From assembly GCA_046347475.1 (NCBI GenBank), contig JAXMGD010000001.1, positions 1,116,001 to 1,180,000 on the forward strand: 64,000 nt of DNA, written 5' to 3'. Below are positions 25,005-34,748 of this stretch, in pieces (position 1 is the stretch's first letter; each line of letters begins with the position of its first letter). The notes under the pieces were generated by a model that searched no databases, was not told the DNA's origin, and worked only from the letters and a program-made list of their open reading frames with translations. Source of the DNA: CAMCXE01 sp046347475 (GTDB taxonomy: Bacteria > Pseudomonadota > Gammaproteobacteria > Pseudomonadales > Cellvibrionaceae). The position numbers and the translations under genes are program-made.

Positions 25005-26882
25005 ATGAAATCGTTCCCTATGGATGCTCATGGCAAATACCCAAAGGCAACAATACCACTGACACTAGGCCGCACAATAAGCAATTGTTTAATTGCGGGT
25101 TCACTATTGTTAGGCTCAGGTGCCTGGGCTGATAATCAATTTAAAACCCTTAAATTTTTAAATAACATACGCGGGGTTAGTACTCTGGGCGGTTTACACA
25201 ATCGGCAACCCAATAGCGACCCGAATGTGTATAGTCGTCAGCTCAATGCCGCAACCGGCCTTTGGCCCGCGCTTTACAGTGCGGATTTTTTATTTGAGGG
25301 CGTTGAAATATCCAATCGGCAAAAAATGATTGACCAGGTTAAAGTGGAGTGGAGCCACGGTGCCGCTATCAATTTAATGTGGCATGCATGTAACCCGGCT
25401 AAAAGTGAACCCTGCGAGTACTCCAAGGCCCATGGCACTGGCCCCTGGAGTGATATGAGCGATGCTGAATGGGCCCAACTGATGACGGACGGCTCGGCCA
25501 TTAATACCGAGTGGAAGCGACGCATGGATAAGGTCGCGGTATTTCTGGCGCAATTACAACAGCTTAATATTGAAGTGATGTTTCGGCCATTGCATGAAAT
25601 GAATCAACGGGATTTTTGGTGGGGCGGCAGGCCTGGCCCAAATGGCACAGCAAAATTGTACCGCATGACCCACGACTATTTTACCAATACCAAAGGCCTT
25701 AAAAATTTAATTTGGGTGTGGGATGTACAGGATTTTGGCTCCCTCGCCAGCGATTTAAACACCTATGACCCCGGCAGTAATTATTGGGATGTGCTCGCCT
25801 TGGATGTGTACAGGTCAGACGGCCAAGGCTTTAGCCAGCAGAAGTATAATTTAATCGCAAATAAAGCAGCCGGAAAACCCATCGGCATAGGCGAGTGTGA
25901 TGTGTTGCCAAGCCCTGCAGAATTAAATGCGCAGCCCTTGTGGGCGTTTTTTATGGGTTGGTCTGAATTGGTATTTAAAGAAAATGACACGCAAAAAATT
26001 AACAATGTTTATGGCTCTGGCCGCGTATTAACACTCAATGAATTGCCCGGCTGGAATAATGTTACAGTGCCTGGTGTAAATCCGAATCCAGCCCCTGCTT
26101 TTAATGGTATTACGGTCCAGGCCGAGGACTATGCCAACATGAGCGGCGTTGCTATAGAGGATACGAGCGATAGTTCCGGCGGCCTTGATGTGGGCGCTAT
26201 AGATACTGGGGATTGGTTATCGTTCAGCGGAATTAATATTCCTGCCACCGGTAATTACACTGTGTCTTTTCGAGTAGCAAGCCCGGTAGATACAGGGCGG
26301 TTGCAATTTGAGCAAGCGGGTGCGGGCAAAATTTACGGCGCGCCATTTACCATACCCAATACTGGAGATTGGCAAAATTGGACGACAATTTCCCAGGTAA
26401 TTTGGCTGGATAAAGGTGTGCAAGATTTTGGCATTAAGGCATTGGCGGGAGATTGGAATATTAATTGGTTTAGTATTGCGCCCCTGCCAGCCGCCACTAT
26501 TATCCAGGCAGAAAATTACACCAATATGAGCGGCGTAGTGTCGGAGCCAACGAGCGATACGGGTGGCGGTTTTGATATTGGCGGAATTGATACAGGGGAC
26601 TGGCTTTCCTTTAGCAGAATATCTGTGCCTGTGACAGGCACTTATACCCTTGAATTGAGAGTGGCAAGCCCAACGGGTGGGCGCATTCAGTTTGAACAGG
26701 CCGGCGGCGGAACTATTTATGCTGCAGCGAATATTCCCGCAACAGGCGGCTGGCAAAATTGGCAATCGGTTAAAATAAACGTTAATTTAACGGCCGGAGT
26801 GCAGGATTTTGGCATTAAGGCTGTTCAAGGCAATTGGAATTTTAATTGGTGGTCGCTTACGCCCGTAACAGCCACCCATTAA
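25005..26882 (+). CDS. Secreted GH26 beta-mannanase with two CBM6-like modules
   Basis: 625 residues. A signal peptide ends near residue 43 (GSGAWADNQ). Residues about 50-350 are a GH26 domain: HGAAINLMWHACNP, the acid/base glutamate in RPLHEMN (E198) and the nucleophile in IGIGECDV (E297), plus WVWDVQD. Two carbohydrate-binding modules follow at about 363-490 and 497-622; both have QAE.Y.NMSG, GG.D.G.IDTGDWLSF and Q.FGIKA..G.WN.NW, the CBM6/35 pattern. It should cut beta-mannan outside the cell. It is monocistronic, with a terminator at 26926-26955. Confidence 0.9.
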   Translation: MKSFPMDAHGKYPKATIPLTLGRTISNCLIAGSLLLGSGAWADNQFKTLKFLNNIRGVSTLGGLHNRQPNSDPNVYSRQLNAATGLWPALYSADFLFEGVEISNRQKMIDQVKVEWSHGAAINLMWHACNPAKSEPCEYSKAHGTGPWSDMSDAEWAQLMTDGSAINTEWKRRMDKVAVFLAQLQQLNIEVMFRPLHEMNQRDFWWGGRPGPNGTAKLYRMTHDYFTNTKGLKNLIWVWDVQDFGSLASDLNTYDPGSNYWDVLALDVYRSDGQGFSQQKYNLIANKAAGKPIGIGECDVLPSPAELNAQPLWAFFMGWSELVFKENDTQKINNVYGSGRVLTLNELPGWNNVTVPGVNPNPAPAFNGITVQAEDYANMSGVAIEDTSDSSGGLDVGAIDTGDWLSFSGINIPATGNYTVSFRVASPVDTGRLQFEQAGAGKIYGAPFTIPNTGDWQNWTTISQVIWLDKGVQDFGIKALAGDWNINWFSIAPLPAATIIQAENYTNMSGVVSEPTSDTGGGFDIGGIDTGDWLSFSRISVPVTGTYTLELRVASPTGGRIQFEQAGGGTIYAAANIPATGGWQNWQSVKINVNLTAGVQDFGIKAVQGNWNFNWWSLTPVTATH

Positions 26883-26925
26883 TCCATGTTAAATAGCATC
26901 ATGATCCCTCCTTAAATATTTGCCC

Positions 26926-26959
26926 AAGGGTGCAATGGTTATCTGTTGCACCCTTTTTG
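26926..26959 (+). terminator. Intrinsic terminator after the mannanase
   Basis: AAGGGTGCAA (26926-26935) pairs with TTGCACCCTT (26946-26955) around a 10-nt loop, followed by TTTG. Confidence 0.8.
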
Positions 26960-27125
26960 TTGCCGCGAGCATTTATGCCGTTTTTTGCAAAGGTTGGCGG
27001 TGCCCTTGGTACTGCAGCCATCTGCGATAAAAACACAATACTATTGTGATACTTCTGTGAAGAATTGGCCTCGGTAGGGGCGCATTCTGTGTGTGCGTTA
27101 ACCCGACTCACACAGGATATTAATT

Positions 27126-27830
27126 ATGAAAATTCTACCCAGCTTACTTTGTGCAGGCGCATGCGTGTTCAGCGCTTCAGCCTTCGCGGCTTCTTACAAA
27201 GTTGAAATTCAAAACCTCACCCAGGGGATTTATTTTGCACCCTTATTGGTGGCAACCCATAACAGCGAAACTTCTTTATTTCAAGCCGGTATGCCTGCTT
27301 CGGCCAATTTACAAAAATTGGCCGAAGGTGCGGACAACAGCGGATTTATAAGCGAGCTAACCGCAGCTGGTGCCGCGCCGATTCAAAACCCCGCCGCTGG
27401 CCTATTGGCGCCGGGTGCCAAAGTGGTGGTGGATTTGGGCATGCCGGATGAGCAGCACCGGCAGTTGAGCATCATCGGCATGATTGTGCCGAGTAACGAC
27501 GGTTTTGTTGCCTTGCATAAACTTGTGTTACCTAGCGCACCCGGCACTTACACCTACATGGTCAATGCCTATGATGCGGGCACCGAGGCCAATGATGAAA
27601 TTCGCGGTGGCGGTGCACCGGGTGTGGCGGGTTTGCCCGTGCCACCGCCGCTGGCTAATAAAGTGGGCACTGGCGGCACAGGGATTGTTGGCGCGAGTAT
27701 CGAGGGATTTGTGCATATTCACCGAGGTGTCATCGGCGATACCACAATGCTGGGCGGCACGAGTGATTTAAATGCGGCCACTCACCGCTGGCTAAATCCC
27801 GTTGGCCGCATCACCTTAACCGTGGAATAA
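27126..27830 (+). CDS. Spondin-domain exported protein
   Basis: 234 residues with a signal peptide (SLLCAGACVFSASAFAAS). The mature protein is a single spondin_N-like domain: YKVEIQNLTQGIYFAPLLVA, SLFQAGMPASANLQKLAEG, VPSNDGFVALHKL, AYDAGTEANDE and a C-terminal NPVGRITLTVE. Bacterial spondin proteins are secreted or periplasmic, and most are uncharacterised. It is 10 bases upstream of a second, lipoprotein, spondin gene and near a two-component system. Confidence 0.8.
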   Translation: MKILPSLLCAGACVFSASAFAASYKVEIQNLTQGIYFAPLLVATHNSETSLFQAGMPASANLQKLAEGADNSGFISELTAAGAAPIQNPAAGLLAPGAKVVVDLGMPDEQHRQLSIIGMIVPSNDGFVALHKLVLPSAPGTYTYMVNAYDAGTEANDEIRGGGAPGVAGLPVPPPLANKVGTGGTGIVGASIEGFVHIHRGVIGDTTMLGGTSDLNAATHRWLNPVGRITLTVE

Positions 27831-27840
27831 GGCGCTATTT

Positions 27841-28665
27841 ATGAACATTAAAGCATTAATATTCACGCTGCTAGGTGCGCTTATTTTAGCTGGCTGTAGT
27901 GGCGGCAAAGGGCATAAATCCACTGGCTCATCCAGTAGTTCATCCTCCAGTTCAAGTACTTCCTCAAGTTCTAGTAGTTCTTCTAGTTCAAGCAGTTCGT
28001 CGAGTTCTAGCTCATCCTCCAGTGGTGCGAGCGTGGTTTTAGCTCATTACCGGTTAAAGATTATTAATTTAACTGCCGGGCAACCGCTCTCGCCACCGGC
28101 TTTTGTTGTGCATAACGCTGAGTATTCAGCCTTTGCCGTTGGAACTGAGGCAAGCCTGGGGGTAGAAAAAATTGCTGAATCAGGCAATGCTACGGATTTT
28201 ATCGCCGCGGCTAAAAATCACGCGGGAGTATTTTTGGCGGACCGAGGCGCCGGTGGCATTATGCCGGGCCACGAGCAGGAAATTGACCTAATGGTTGAGC
28301 TGCCGAGCGCACAGCTGAGCGGGCTTAAATTGAGTTATTTATCCATGCTGGGCAATACCAATGATGGGTTTGCCGGTATTGATAATATTGCTCTTGGGCA
28401 GCTCTCGGTGGGTGCGAACATCAGCCGCGATGCACTCTCATTTGATGCCGGTACGGAACTCAATGATGAATTGGCAACGACAATTCCTGGCCCTGCCTGT
28501 GGCGGTGAAGGATTTAATCCCCAGCGCAGCGATAGAGTTAACCAGATAACCTTGCACCCAGGTATTGTCAGCAAACAGGATGGAGACGTTAATTCGTGTT
28601 TGCAGACACTGCAGCGTTGGGATAATCCGGTAGCTCGGGTTATGGTCACCCGGTTGGCACTATAG
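27841..28665 (+). CDS. Spondin-domain lipoprotein with polyserine linker
   Basis: 274 residues. Lipobox LILAGC at about residues 15-20. Residues about 30-61 are almost only serine (with one threonine), encoded by mixed TCA, AGT, TCC, TCT and TCG codons, so selection acts on the protein rather than on a DNA repeat. Such linkers are typical of Cellvibrio-like secreted enzymes. The rest is a spondin domain parallel to the upstream gene: INLTAGQPLSPPAFVVHNAE, NTNDGFAGID and FDAGTELNDEL. It adds CGGEGFNP and SCLQTL, a possible disulfide. The two genes are diverged paralogues. Confidence 0.8.
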   Translation: MNIKALIFTLLGALILAGCSGGKGHKSTGSSSSSSSSSSTSSSSSSSSSSSSSSSSSSSSSGASVVLAHYRLKIINLTAGQPLSPPAFVVHNAEYSAFAVGTEASLGVEKIAESGNATDFIAAAKNHAGVFLADRGAGGIMPGHEQEIDLMVELPSAQLSGLKLSYLSMLGNTNDGFAGIDNIALGQLSVGANISRDALSFDAGTELNDELATTIPGPACGGEGFNPQRSDRVNQITLHPGIVSKQDGDVNSCLQTLQRWDNPVARVMVTRLAL

Positions 28666-28863
28666 AATTATTGTAGCGTGCCAATATTTAGCACCCTCTC
28701 CCTTTGGGAGAGGGTTGGGGTGAGGGTAAAATACGGTAGAAAAATTGTATCGGAAGAGTAAGAAAAAATACGGAAAACACGCCCAATTCCTCACTAAATG
28801 ACATGGGTTGGGTAAGGATTCAGGAGTGTAAAAGTTATTTGCAGATTGTTAAAAATATACTTG

Positions 28864-28886
28864 AGCAGATGTATATCTGCTTTTTA
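28864..28886 (+). terminator. Possible intrinsic terminator
   Basis: AGCAGAT (28864-28870) pairs with ATCTGCT (28875-28881), followed by TTTTATT. It lies 27 bases before the response regulator start, so it may end the spondin transcript. Confidence 0.6.
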
Positions 28887-28912
28887 TTGAATAAAACCCC
28901 TCGGGATTAATC

Positions 28913-29638
28913 ATGAGTGTCAGCCCATTCCCACCCATTAAAAAACGCCGCTTTCTGATTGTTGAAGACGAATTAGATTTGGCCAAATTATTGGTTTTGC
29001 ATCTGCAGGATTTTAATGCGGATATACGCTGTATTGACCGAGGTGATATTGCCCTGCAAGTGGCCCAGCAGGAGCCGTGGGATTTAATAATTTTAGATTT
29101 GCGCCTGCCGGGCCTAGATGGTTTGGAAGTGTGTCGGCAGTTGCGTGCTCGCGCGGTAGAGGTTCCTATTTTAATGCTCACTGCGCGCTCCGCTGAATTA
29201 GACCGAGTCTTAGGCCTTGAATTAGGCGCTGATGATTATTTAACAAAACCCTTCAGCGCCATGGAATTAGTGGCCCGTGTAAAAGCCTTGCTGCGCCGCT
29301 CCCAGCGCCAATTGGCGCCACTGACTCCTGACATTTTACGATTTAAACACCTATCCATAGATCGCAGCGCCCGCAGCCTTTCTCTGGCGGGTAAACCCAT
29401 TGAATTAACCGCGCGGGAATTTGACCTGCTTTGGTTTTTTGCCTCCAACCCCGGGCGGGTATTTCGCCGGGGCGAATTATTAGATTCCGTCTGGGGTTAT
29501 GGCCATGAGGGCTATGAGCACACAGTGAATAGCCATATCAACCGCCTGCGAGCCAAAATAGAAGCCGATGCCGCAAACCCAGACATTATTTTAACCGTGT
29601 GGGGTGTTGGGTATAAATTTAACGAGGAGTGTGCCTAG
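28913..29638 (+). CDS. OmpR-family response regulator
   Basis: 241 residues. Receiver domain at about 10-125: RRFLIVEDELDLAKLL, the phospho-acceptor aspartate in LIILDLRLPGLDG and the conserved lysine in DDYLTKPFS. The winged-helix DNA-binding domain follows at about 140-238 (ELTAREFDLLWFFASNPGRV, VNSHINRLRAKIE, VWGVGYKFNEE). It acts with the histidine kinase whose start overlaps its stop. The targets are unknown; the neighbouring spondin genes and mannanase are candidates. Confidence 0.9.
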   Translation: MSVSPFPPIKKRRFLIVEDELDLAKLLVLHLQDFNADIRCIDRGDIALQVAQQEPWDLIILDLRLPGLDGLEVCRQLRARAVEVPILMLTARSAELDRVLGLELGADDYLTKPFSAMELVARVKALLRRSQRQLAPLTPDILRFKHLSIDRSARSLSLAGKPIELTAREFDLLWFFASNPGRVFRRGELLDSVWGYGHEGYEHTVNSHINRLRAKIEADAANPDIILTVWGVGYKFNEECA

Positions 29639-31134
29639 TGGCTGTTTTAATTCACTCCTTGTACGGCCGTCTTGCAGCGGTTTTTGTGCTGTTGCTGTGC
29701 ATTTTAGGCGGAGGTGTATTAGCCCTCACCAATTGGAGTCACAATCTGTATTACCAAGAGGTGACACAAAAGCTCAATAAGAGTTTGGCCATGTATATAG
29801 TGCAACGCGCGCCGTTAATTGAGCGGGGGCATGTGAATCACGCCCGCGTTAAAGAATTGGCCGATTTGGTGATGGTGGTAAATCCAATCGTTGAAGTCTA
29901 TGTATTGGATACCCAAGGTGAAATATTAGCCCATTCTCTGCCGCCGGAAACTATTGTGCACACGCGCATCGACTTGCGTCCGGTACAGCAATGGTTGGCG
30001 GGCGCGCAAAATAATTTAATCCGCGCGCAAGACCCCCGCGCCAAAAATGAAGAGCGGGCATTTTCTGCCTTTCCCATTGAATCTGACGGGCACCTGGAAG
30101 GTTATTTATATGTGTTGTTAGGAGGGCAAGACTATCAAAGTTTAAGCCAGGCTTTGCAGGGCAGTTTTATTTTAAAACAGAGTGTGTTCTCCCTGATCGC
30201 ACTGATGATTTTTGCAACTTTGTGTGCCTTTATTTTGTTCGCGCTCCTCACTCGTCCTTTGCGCCAGTTAACCGCACGGATGAATCAATTTGGTCGCGAG
30301 CAGAACTGGTTAACGCACAAAGAGGCTGCCTGCCACAACGAAGTGGATTATCTGGCGCACACATTTGACAGCATGGCCGCGCGCATAAAACAGCAGATTG
30401 CCCAGCTGGAAACCACCGATAATTTACGGCGCGAATTGATCTCCAATGTCTCCCACGATTTGCGCACGCCCATTGCGCTCATGCAGGGCTACCTGGAACT
30501 GCTCCTTAACCCCGCCACAACCCCTGCAGAACAGAACCAATATGTAGGTATCGCGTTGAAACACTGCCTTCAACTAACCCAATTAGTGAAAGAATTATTT
30601 GAGCTGAGTAAGTTAGATGCCGGTCGAGTGCAACCGGAAAAAGAGCGTTTTTCGCTCGCTGAATTATTGCAAGATGTGGCGCAAAAATTTTCATTAAAGG
30701 CATCGGATCACAATATTGCGTTAAAAATGGATCTGCAGAGTGGTGCATTTATGGTATTTGCCGACATATCCTTAATCGAGCGGGTGCTGGAAAATTTAAT
30801 CGATAATGCCCTGCGTTACACACCCAACGGCGGTGAAGTTGTGCTGCGCTTAGTGAACAAAACGGACGCGGTGGAGGTGGAAGTTGCCGATACGGGCATA
30901 GGCTTGGAGGCGCAGGATATTCCCTTTATTTTTGAGCGATATTATTGTGCAAATAAACCGACGGTTTATAGCAAAAATAGCACTGGGCTGGGCCTGGCCA
31001 TTGTCAAAAAAATCCTCGACCTGCACCAAAGCACCATTGCGGTGGAATCTCAGGTGAATAAAGGCAGTGTATTTCGCTTCCCGTTGCCCAATCATGAGCG
31101 CACTAATAAATTGCGCACAGCGCTAGGAGCATAG
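29638..31134 (+). CDS. Sensor histidine kinase
   Basis: 498 residues from a GTG at 29638, preceded by GAGGAG; another GTG at 29629 is possible. Two membrane helices (about 10-30 and 183-207) enclose a 150-residue periplasmic sensor region of unknown type. HAMP follows, then the HisKA motif ISNVSHDLRTPIALMQGYLE and an HATPase with ENLIDNALRYTP, ADTGIGL and NSTGLGLAIVKK. It should phosphorylate the upstream regulator. The start overlaps the regulator's stop. Confidence 0.9.
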   Translation: MAVLIHSLYGRLAAVFVLLLCILGGGVLALTNWSHNLYYQEVTQKLNKSLAMYIVQRAPLIERGHVNHARVKELADLVMVVNPIVEVYVLDTQGEILAHSLPPETIVHTRIDLRPVQQWLAGAQNNLIRAQDPRAKNEERAFSAFPIESDGHLEGYLYVLLGGQDYQSLSQALQGSFILKQSVFSLIALMIFATLCAFILFALLTRPLRQLTARMNQFGREQNWLTHKEAACHNEVDYLAHTFDSMAARIKQQIAQLETTDNLRRELISNVSHDLRTPIALMQGYLELLLNPATTPAEQNQYVGIALKHCLQLTQLVKELFELSKLDAGRVQPEKERFSLAELLQDVAQKFSLKASDHNIALKMDLQSGAFMVFADISLIERVLENLIDNALRYTPNGGEVVLRLVNKTDAVEVEVADTGIGLEAQDIPFIFERYYCANKPTVYSKNSTGLGLAIVKKILDLHQSTIAVESQVNKGSVFRFPLPNHERTNKLRTALGA

Positions 31135-31258
31135 GTGGATTTACAACTGCCTTCGAGCGGCGTCCTAACTGCGGGTTGAAATTCTAACAAGCGGCAAGGG
31201 GTGTTAGCCCCAAGCAGCAACGCCTACAAGGGGCTATCAGCGGAAGTTCAAACCTTAT

Positions 31259-33655
31259 TTACCACTCAAAGCGCAGCCCTAGCAGGGGGAATGCCTCTCC
31301 CTCTTCCACTTCATTTTTGCCCGAGCGTTCATTAAATTCTGGGTTGCTGGGATTTTCGGCGGCGAGCAGGTTGATGATGTCGATAAAGGCAATTAAATCG
31401 GTGCGGCCGATCCGGTAGCGGTAATCGGCGCGGAAATTTAATGAGCTGTAACCGCTGTAGCGACCGGTATTTTTCTTGAGTGTTTCCCGCGAATACCGCA
31501 GAGATTCGTCATCGCCCAATACGTTGGCGTGGATGAGGTAGTCATCACTGGGTTTGCCCGATGCCCATTTCCAGCGTGCCGATAGTGTCCAGCGCGGGTT
31601 GATTTCCCACACGCTGCCGATGCTGGCGGCGTGGGGCCGATTGTATTCGGCAAGGGTGTAGGGCGCTTGTTTGTTATCGCGAATGCGGGCCTGGTTGTAG
31701 GAGTATTTAATATCCGCAGACCAGCCATTCTCGAATTGACGCGTAAGCGCCGTATCCACCCCATAGGAGCGGCCTTCGCCGCTGTTGCTAAAGGTTTGAT
31801 TGACCCGATCTTCTGCCACTACTCGATTACTTAAATCCTGGTAATAGGGCTCCACAAAAAGATCCAACTGATTGCCGAGGCTATACGCAAAGCCAATACC
31901 CAGCTGATCCACGGCTTCATTTTCCAGCCGGTGGTTCGCAGCGTCAGCGGCGCGGTCCTCTATGCGCGGCGCCTGGTAATAACGGCCGAGGGTGGCCGTA
32001 ACACGCAGGTCTTTACTGGCCTGCCAGGTGGCTGCGGCCCGGGGCGACAGCAGGTGCTCCTGGGAAAAATTATCTCTGTCGTAGCGGGCGCCCGCCCGCC
32101 AGCGCCAATCCCCCGTGGCAAATTCCTGATCCAAGTAGAGGGCATAATTAATTTCTGATTGTTGATACTGGCTGTCAATGGAGTCGGGGGTGAGTTCTAG
32201 GTATTGCTGCTGGGGGTTGGGGCGAAAGTCATCACTATCGTAGGTATAGATCTTCCAGGGCTCGTTGAGTGTTAGCTGGTAGCGCAAATCCAGCTGAGTT
32301 ACCTGCAGGCCGGTGGAGAGTCGGCCGAGTGGGTTGTCGGCACCAAAATCCATATACCACCCGGCCTCTTGTTCAGCCGCGCGGGTATTGAGCAGGTTGG
32401 CACGCACACGAATCTGCCCGGCAGGGGTGCCAAGGGGTGATTCCTCCGGGTAGGCCTCGCCGATTTGGCTGCGCGCATCATAGTCCCGGTAATACAGCTT
32501 ATTTACCAGTTCAGCATCAGCCCCTACAAGATGGGACCAGGTCAACCCCAAGAGCAGGTTATCGGTTTTGCTGCGGGCTAGTTCCACGTCTTTGAATACG
32601 CCGGGCTCGTCCTCGTCAGAGGCCAGGACATTGTCGATATCGCGGGTGAATCGTTCAGGCGCATAGATGGCAAGCAGCTGCAGTCTGTCGTCGGCCGCGA
32701 GCTGGGTGGAGGTTTTGAGTATCACATCGGTGAGTTCAGGGGAGCCAATGTCCTCAACCCCAATGGTTTCAAACAGACGGCCAAAATCGTAGGTGCGGGC
32801 AGACAACAAGACGGAGGTGTCTTCATCAAAGCGGCTGGGGCCGTCATAGCCCAATTCCACCCCGGCTAAATCCAAGCGCGCCGAATAGGCGGCTGTGTCC
32901 TTATTACCCTCGGCCACTTCAAGCTTCAACAGGGAACCGGCCTTGCCACCGTAAGCGGAGTTCCAGCCGCCGGGCTGAAATTCCGCCGAGCCGATCACAT
33001 TGGGTGCGAATACGGAATAGCGGCCACCGCCTTCGACTTCATCTGGCTCGCCAAAGCTCTCACTAAAATGCACCACCTTATCGAAGGGAATGCCGTCCAC
33101 CAGAATCAAGTTGTCCCTCGGCCCCGCGCCGCGCACATTGAAGCTGGAAAACTCGCCATCCGAAAAAACGCCGGGCAGGCCATCGAGGGCCCGCAATACA
33201 TCGCCGCCGCTGCCCGCTGCACTGCTGATCGCTTCGCGATCCACCCGGCTCGTACCCACGGAGCTTAGCGGGTCTACGCCTATGGCCGTTCCCACTACCA
33301 GCACTTCTTCTATGGTTTGCCGCTGCGCAATTAGGTCTAGCTGTAGGCTAGTGGTCTTATCATCGGCCACCCGCACACTCGGTAAACGCTGGGTTTGATA
33401 CCCAGGGCCACTGACTTGAATTTCATATAAGCCCGCAGGCAGCTTTGTCGATTCTGCTCGGCCGTCTTCGAGGACAGTAAGGGTTTGTGTCGCCCCCTGG
33501 CGGGGGATTAGCAAGACGGTACTGCCCGCCACGGGCCGTTGGGTTTGAGCATCCTGCATCTGCAACCGAAGCTTACCGGCCTCGGCATAGGCCTTTGGCA
33601 GAGTGCCGATGAGCAGGGTTAAACCGAGTGGGAGCGCTAATCTGTGCATACGCAT
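31259..33655 (-). CDS. TonB-dependent receptor with CarboxypepD_reg-like domain
   Basis: 798 residues. Signal peptide about 1-24. Residues about 28-110 form a carboxypeptidase-regulatory-like beta-sandwich (LPAGLYEIQVSGPGYQTQRL). The plug follows: TIEEVLVVGTAIG, ALDGLPGVFSDGEFSSFNVR and DNLILVDGIPFDKVVHF. The rest is a beta-barrel that ends with an aromatic residue (LLGLRFEW). It imports a substrate across the outer membrane. No ligand can be named; the absence of nearby siderophore genes and the polysaccharide enzymes upstream make a carbohydrate possible. It is divergent from the LytTR gene. Confidence 0.85.
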   Translation of the reverse strand: MRMHRLALPLGLTLLIGTLPKAYAEAGKLRLQMQDAQTQRPVAGSTVLLIPRQGATQTLTVLEDGRAESTKLPAGLYEIQVSGPGYQTQRLPSVRVADDKTTSLQLDLIAQRQTIEEVLVVGTAIGVDPLSSVGTSRVDREAISSAAGSGGDVLRALDGLPGVFSDGEFSSFNVRGAGPRDNLILVDGIPFDKVVHFSESFGEPDEVEGGGRYSVFAPNVIGSAEFQPGGWNSAYGGKAGSLLKLEVAEGNKDTAAYSARLDLAGVELGYDGPSRFDEDTSVLLSARTYDFGRLFETIGVEDIGSPELTDVILKTSTQLAADDRLQLLAIYAPERFTRDIDNVLASDEDEPGVFKDVELARSKTDNLLLGLTWSHLVGADAELVNKLYYRDYDARSQIGEAYPEESPLGTPAGQIRVRANLLNTRAAEQEAGWYMDFGADNPLGRLSTGLQVTQLDLRYQLTLNEPWKIYTYDSDDFRPNPQQQYLELTPDSIDSQYQQSEINYALYLDQEFATGDWRWRAGARYDRDNFSQEHLLSPRAAATWQASKDLRVTATLGRYYQAPRIEDRAADAANHRLENEAVDQLGIGFAYSLGNQLDLFVEPYYQDLSNRVVAEDRVNQTFSNSGEGRSYGVDTALTRQFENGWSADIKYSYNQARIRDNKQAPYTLAEYNRPHAASIGSVWEINPRWTLSARWKWASGKPSDDYLIHANVLGDDESLRYSRETLKKNTGRYSGYSSLNFRADYRYRIGRTDLIAFIDIINLLAAENPSNPEFNERSGKNEVEEGEAFPLLGLRFEW

Positions 33656-33860
33656 AAAGTATCCTAAAAGCCAAAAGGGAAACTCACTATACGTAGGCCC
33701 CAGAGGATTCTACTCACCGGCTGTATGGACGGTGGATTTAGTGCAGCTTTGGTTGTGGGGATGGCAGTGCCATTGGTGTAAAAACCTGACCACTCATACA
33801 GGGCTGCTCGTTTTGCGGCCTTAACACGCCATAATGGCGCTATCTTCAGGAGGCCCCTTT

Positions 33861-34748
33861 ATGATCAATGGTACTGTGCTAGGCGTGGCGCCTATTAAAA
33901 CTAGCCTTTTGGTTTTAGGGGGATTGCTTGCCATTATGTGTACGCTGCTTGAGCCGCAGGTATCGGCTGGCCTGCCGCTGCTGCCTCGCTTTGCGTTTTG
34001 GCTAGTCCATGTGTCCGTGGGGTTGCTGGGGCTTACCCTTGCCAGCATGATCCTCGGCCACTGGCGCCTCTGCCAACAGTGGCCGCTGGTTTGGGCCCTG
34101 GGCCTTACCGGCATGCTGGGTACCCTGCTAGCAACGCCCGCCCTGCTGGTGGTGGAAGGACTATTTCCCGCCGAACGTGAGCAGGAATGGCTGGATCTGT
34201 TCGGTCAGCAAGGTTGGTGGCAGGCGCTGTTAGCCGAATATTTGCAGGTTTTACCCAAGCTATTGCCGGTTTGGTACCTAGTGAATCTGCCGTTACTCTT
34301 CAACAAGCCCATACTGCATCCGCAAGCGCTGGCCGCCGAGTTGGCGGATGAGGCTTTTGACGCAGAGGCAGAACATGCCCAGGTGCTGCGCCAGAGGCGT
34401 GAACATCTCTATGAAAAGCTGCCAGAGGTAATTGGCCGGGACATAGTGGCCATCTCATCCGACCTGCACTACTTGAATGTGCATACGGTGTTGGGCAAAT
34501 TTCTACTATTGGGCAGCCTTAAGCACTATGTGGAGGCCTTTGGCGAAGAGGGCGTGTTAGTACACAGGTCCAACTGGGTGGCCAAACGCCATGTTGTAAA
34601 AGTACGCATGGCTGGTGATGAGGCCTACTGCTTAATGTCCAACGGGCTCAAGGTACCCATCAGCCGCAGCCGGAAAAAACAGGTGAAGGCCATATTCGGT
34701 GAATTCATACGCACCCCCCAAGAGCGGCGCCTCACCCTGGTGAAGTAG
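33861..34748 (+). CDS. Membrane-bound LytTR-type regulator
   Basis: 295 residues from the ATG at 33861, placed 5 bases after AGGAGG. Four hydrophobic helices occupy residues about 10-160. The C-terminal part is a LytTR DNA-binding domain: IVAISSDLHYLNVHTVLGKF, LGSLKHYVEAFGEEG and VHRSNWVAKRHVVKV. There is no receiver domain, so this is a one-component membrane regulator. It is divergent from the TonB receptor with a 205-base shared promoter region, so control of that gene is a reasonable inference. A longer frame to 33834 adds nine residues and lacks the ribosome site. Confidence 0.85.
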   Translation: MINGTVLGVAPIKTSLLVLGGLLAIMCTLLEPQVSAGLPLLPRFAFWLVHVSVGLLGLTLASMILGHWRLCQQWPLVWALGLTGMLGTLLATPALLVVEGLFPAEREQEWLDLFGQQGWWQALLAEYLQVLPKLLPVWYLVNLPLLFNKPILHPQALAAELADEAFDAEAEHAQVLRQRREHLYEKLPEVIGRDIVAISSDLHYLNVHTVLGKFLLLGSLKHYVEAFGEEGVLVHRSNWVAKRHVVKVRMAGDEAYCLMSNGLKVPISRSRKKQVKAIFGEFIRTPQERRLTLVK

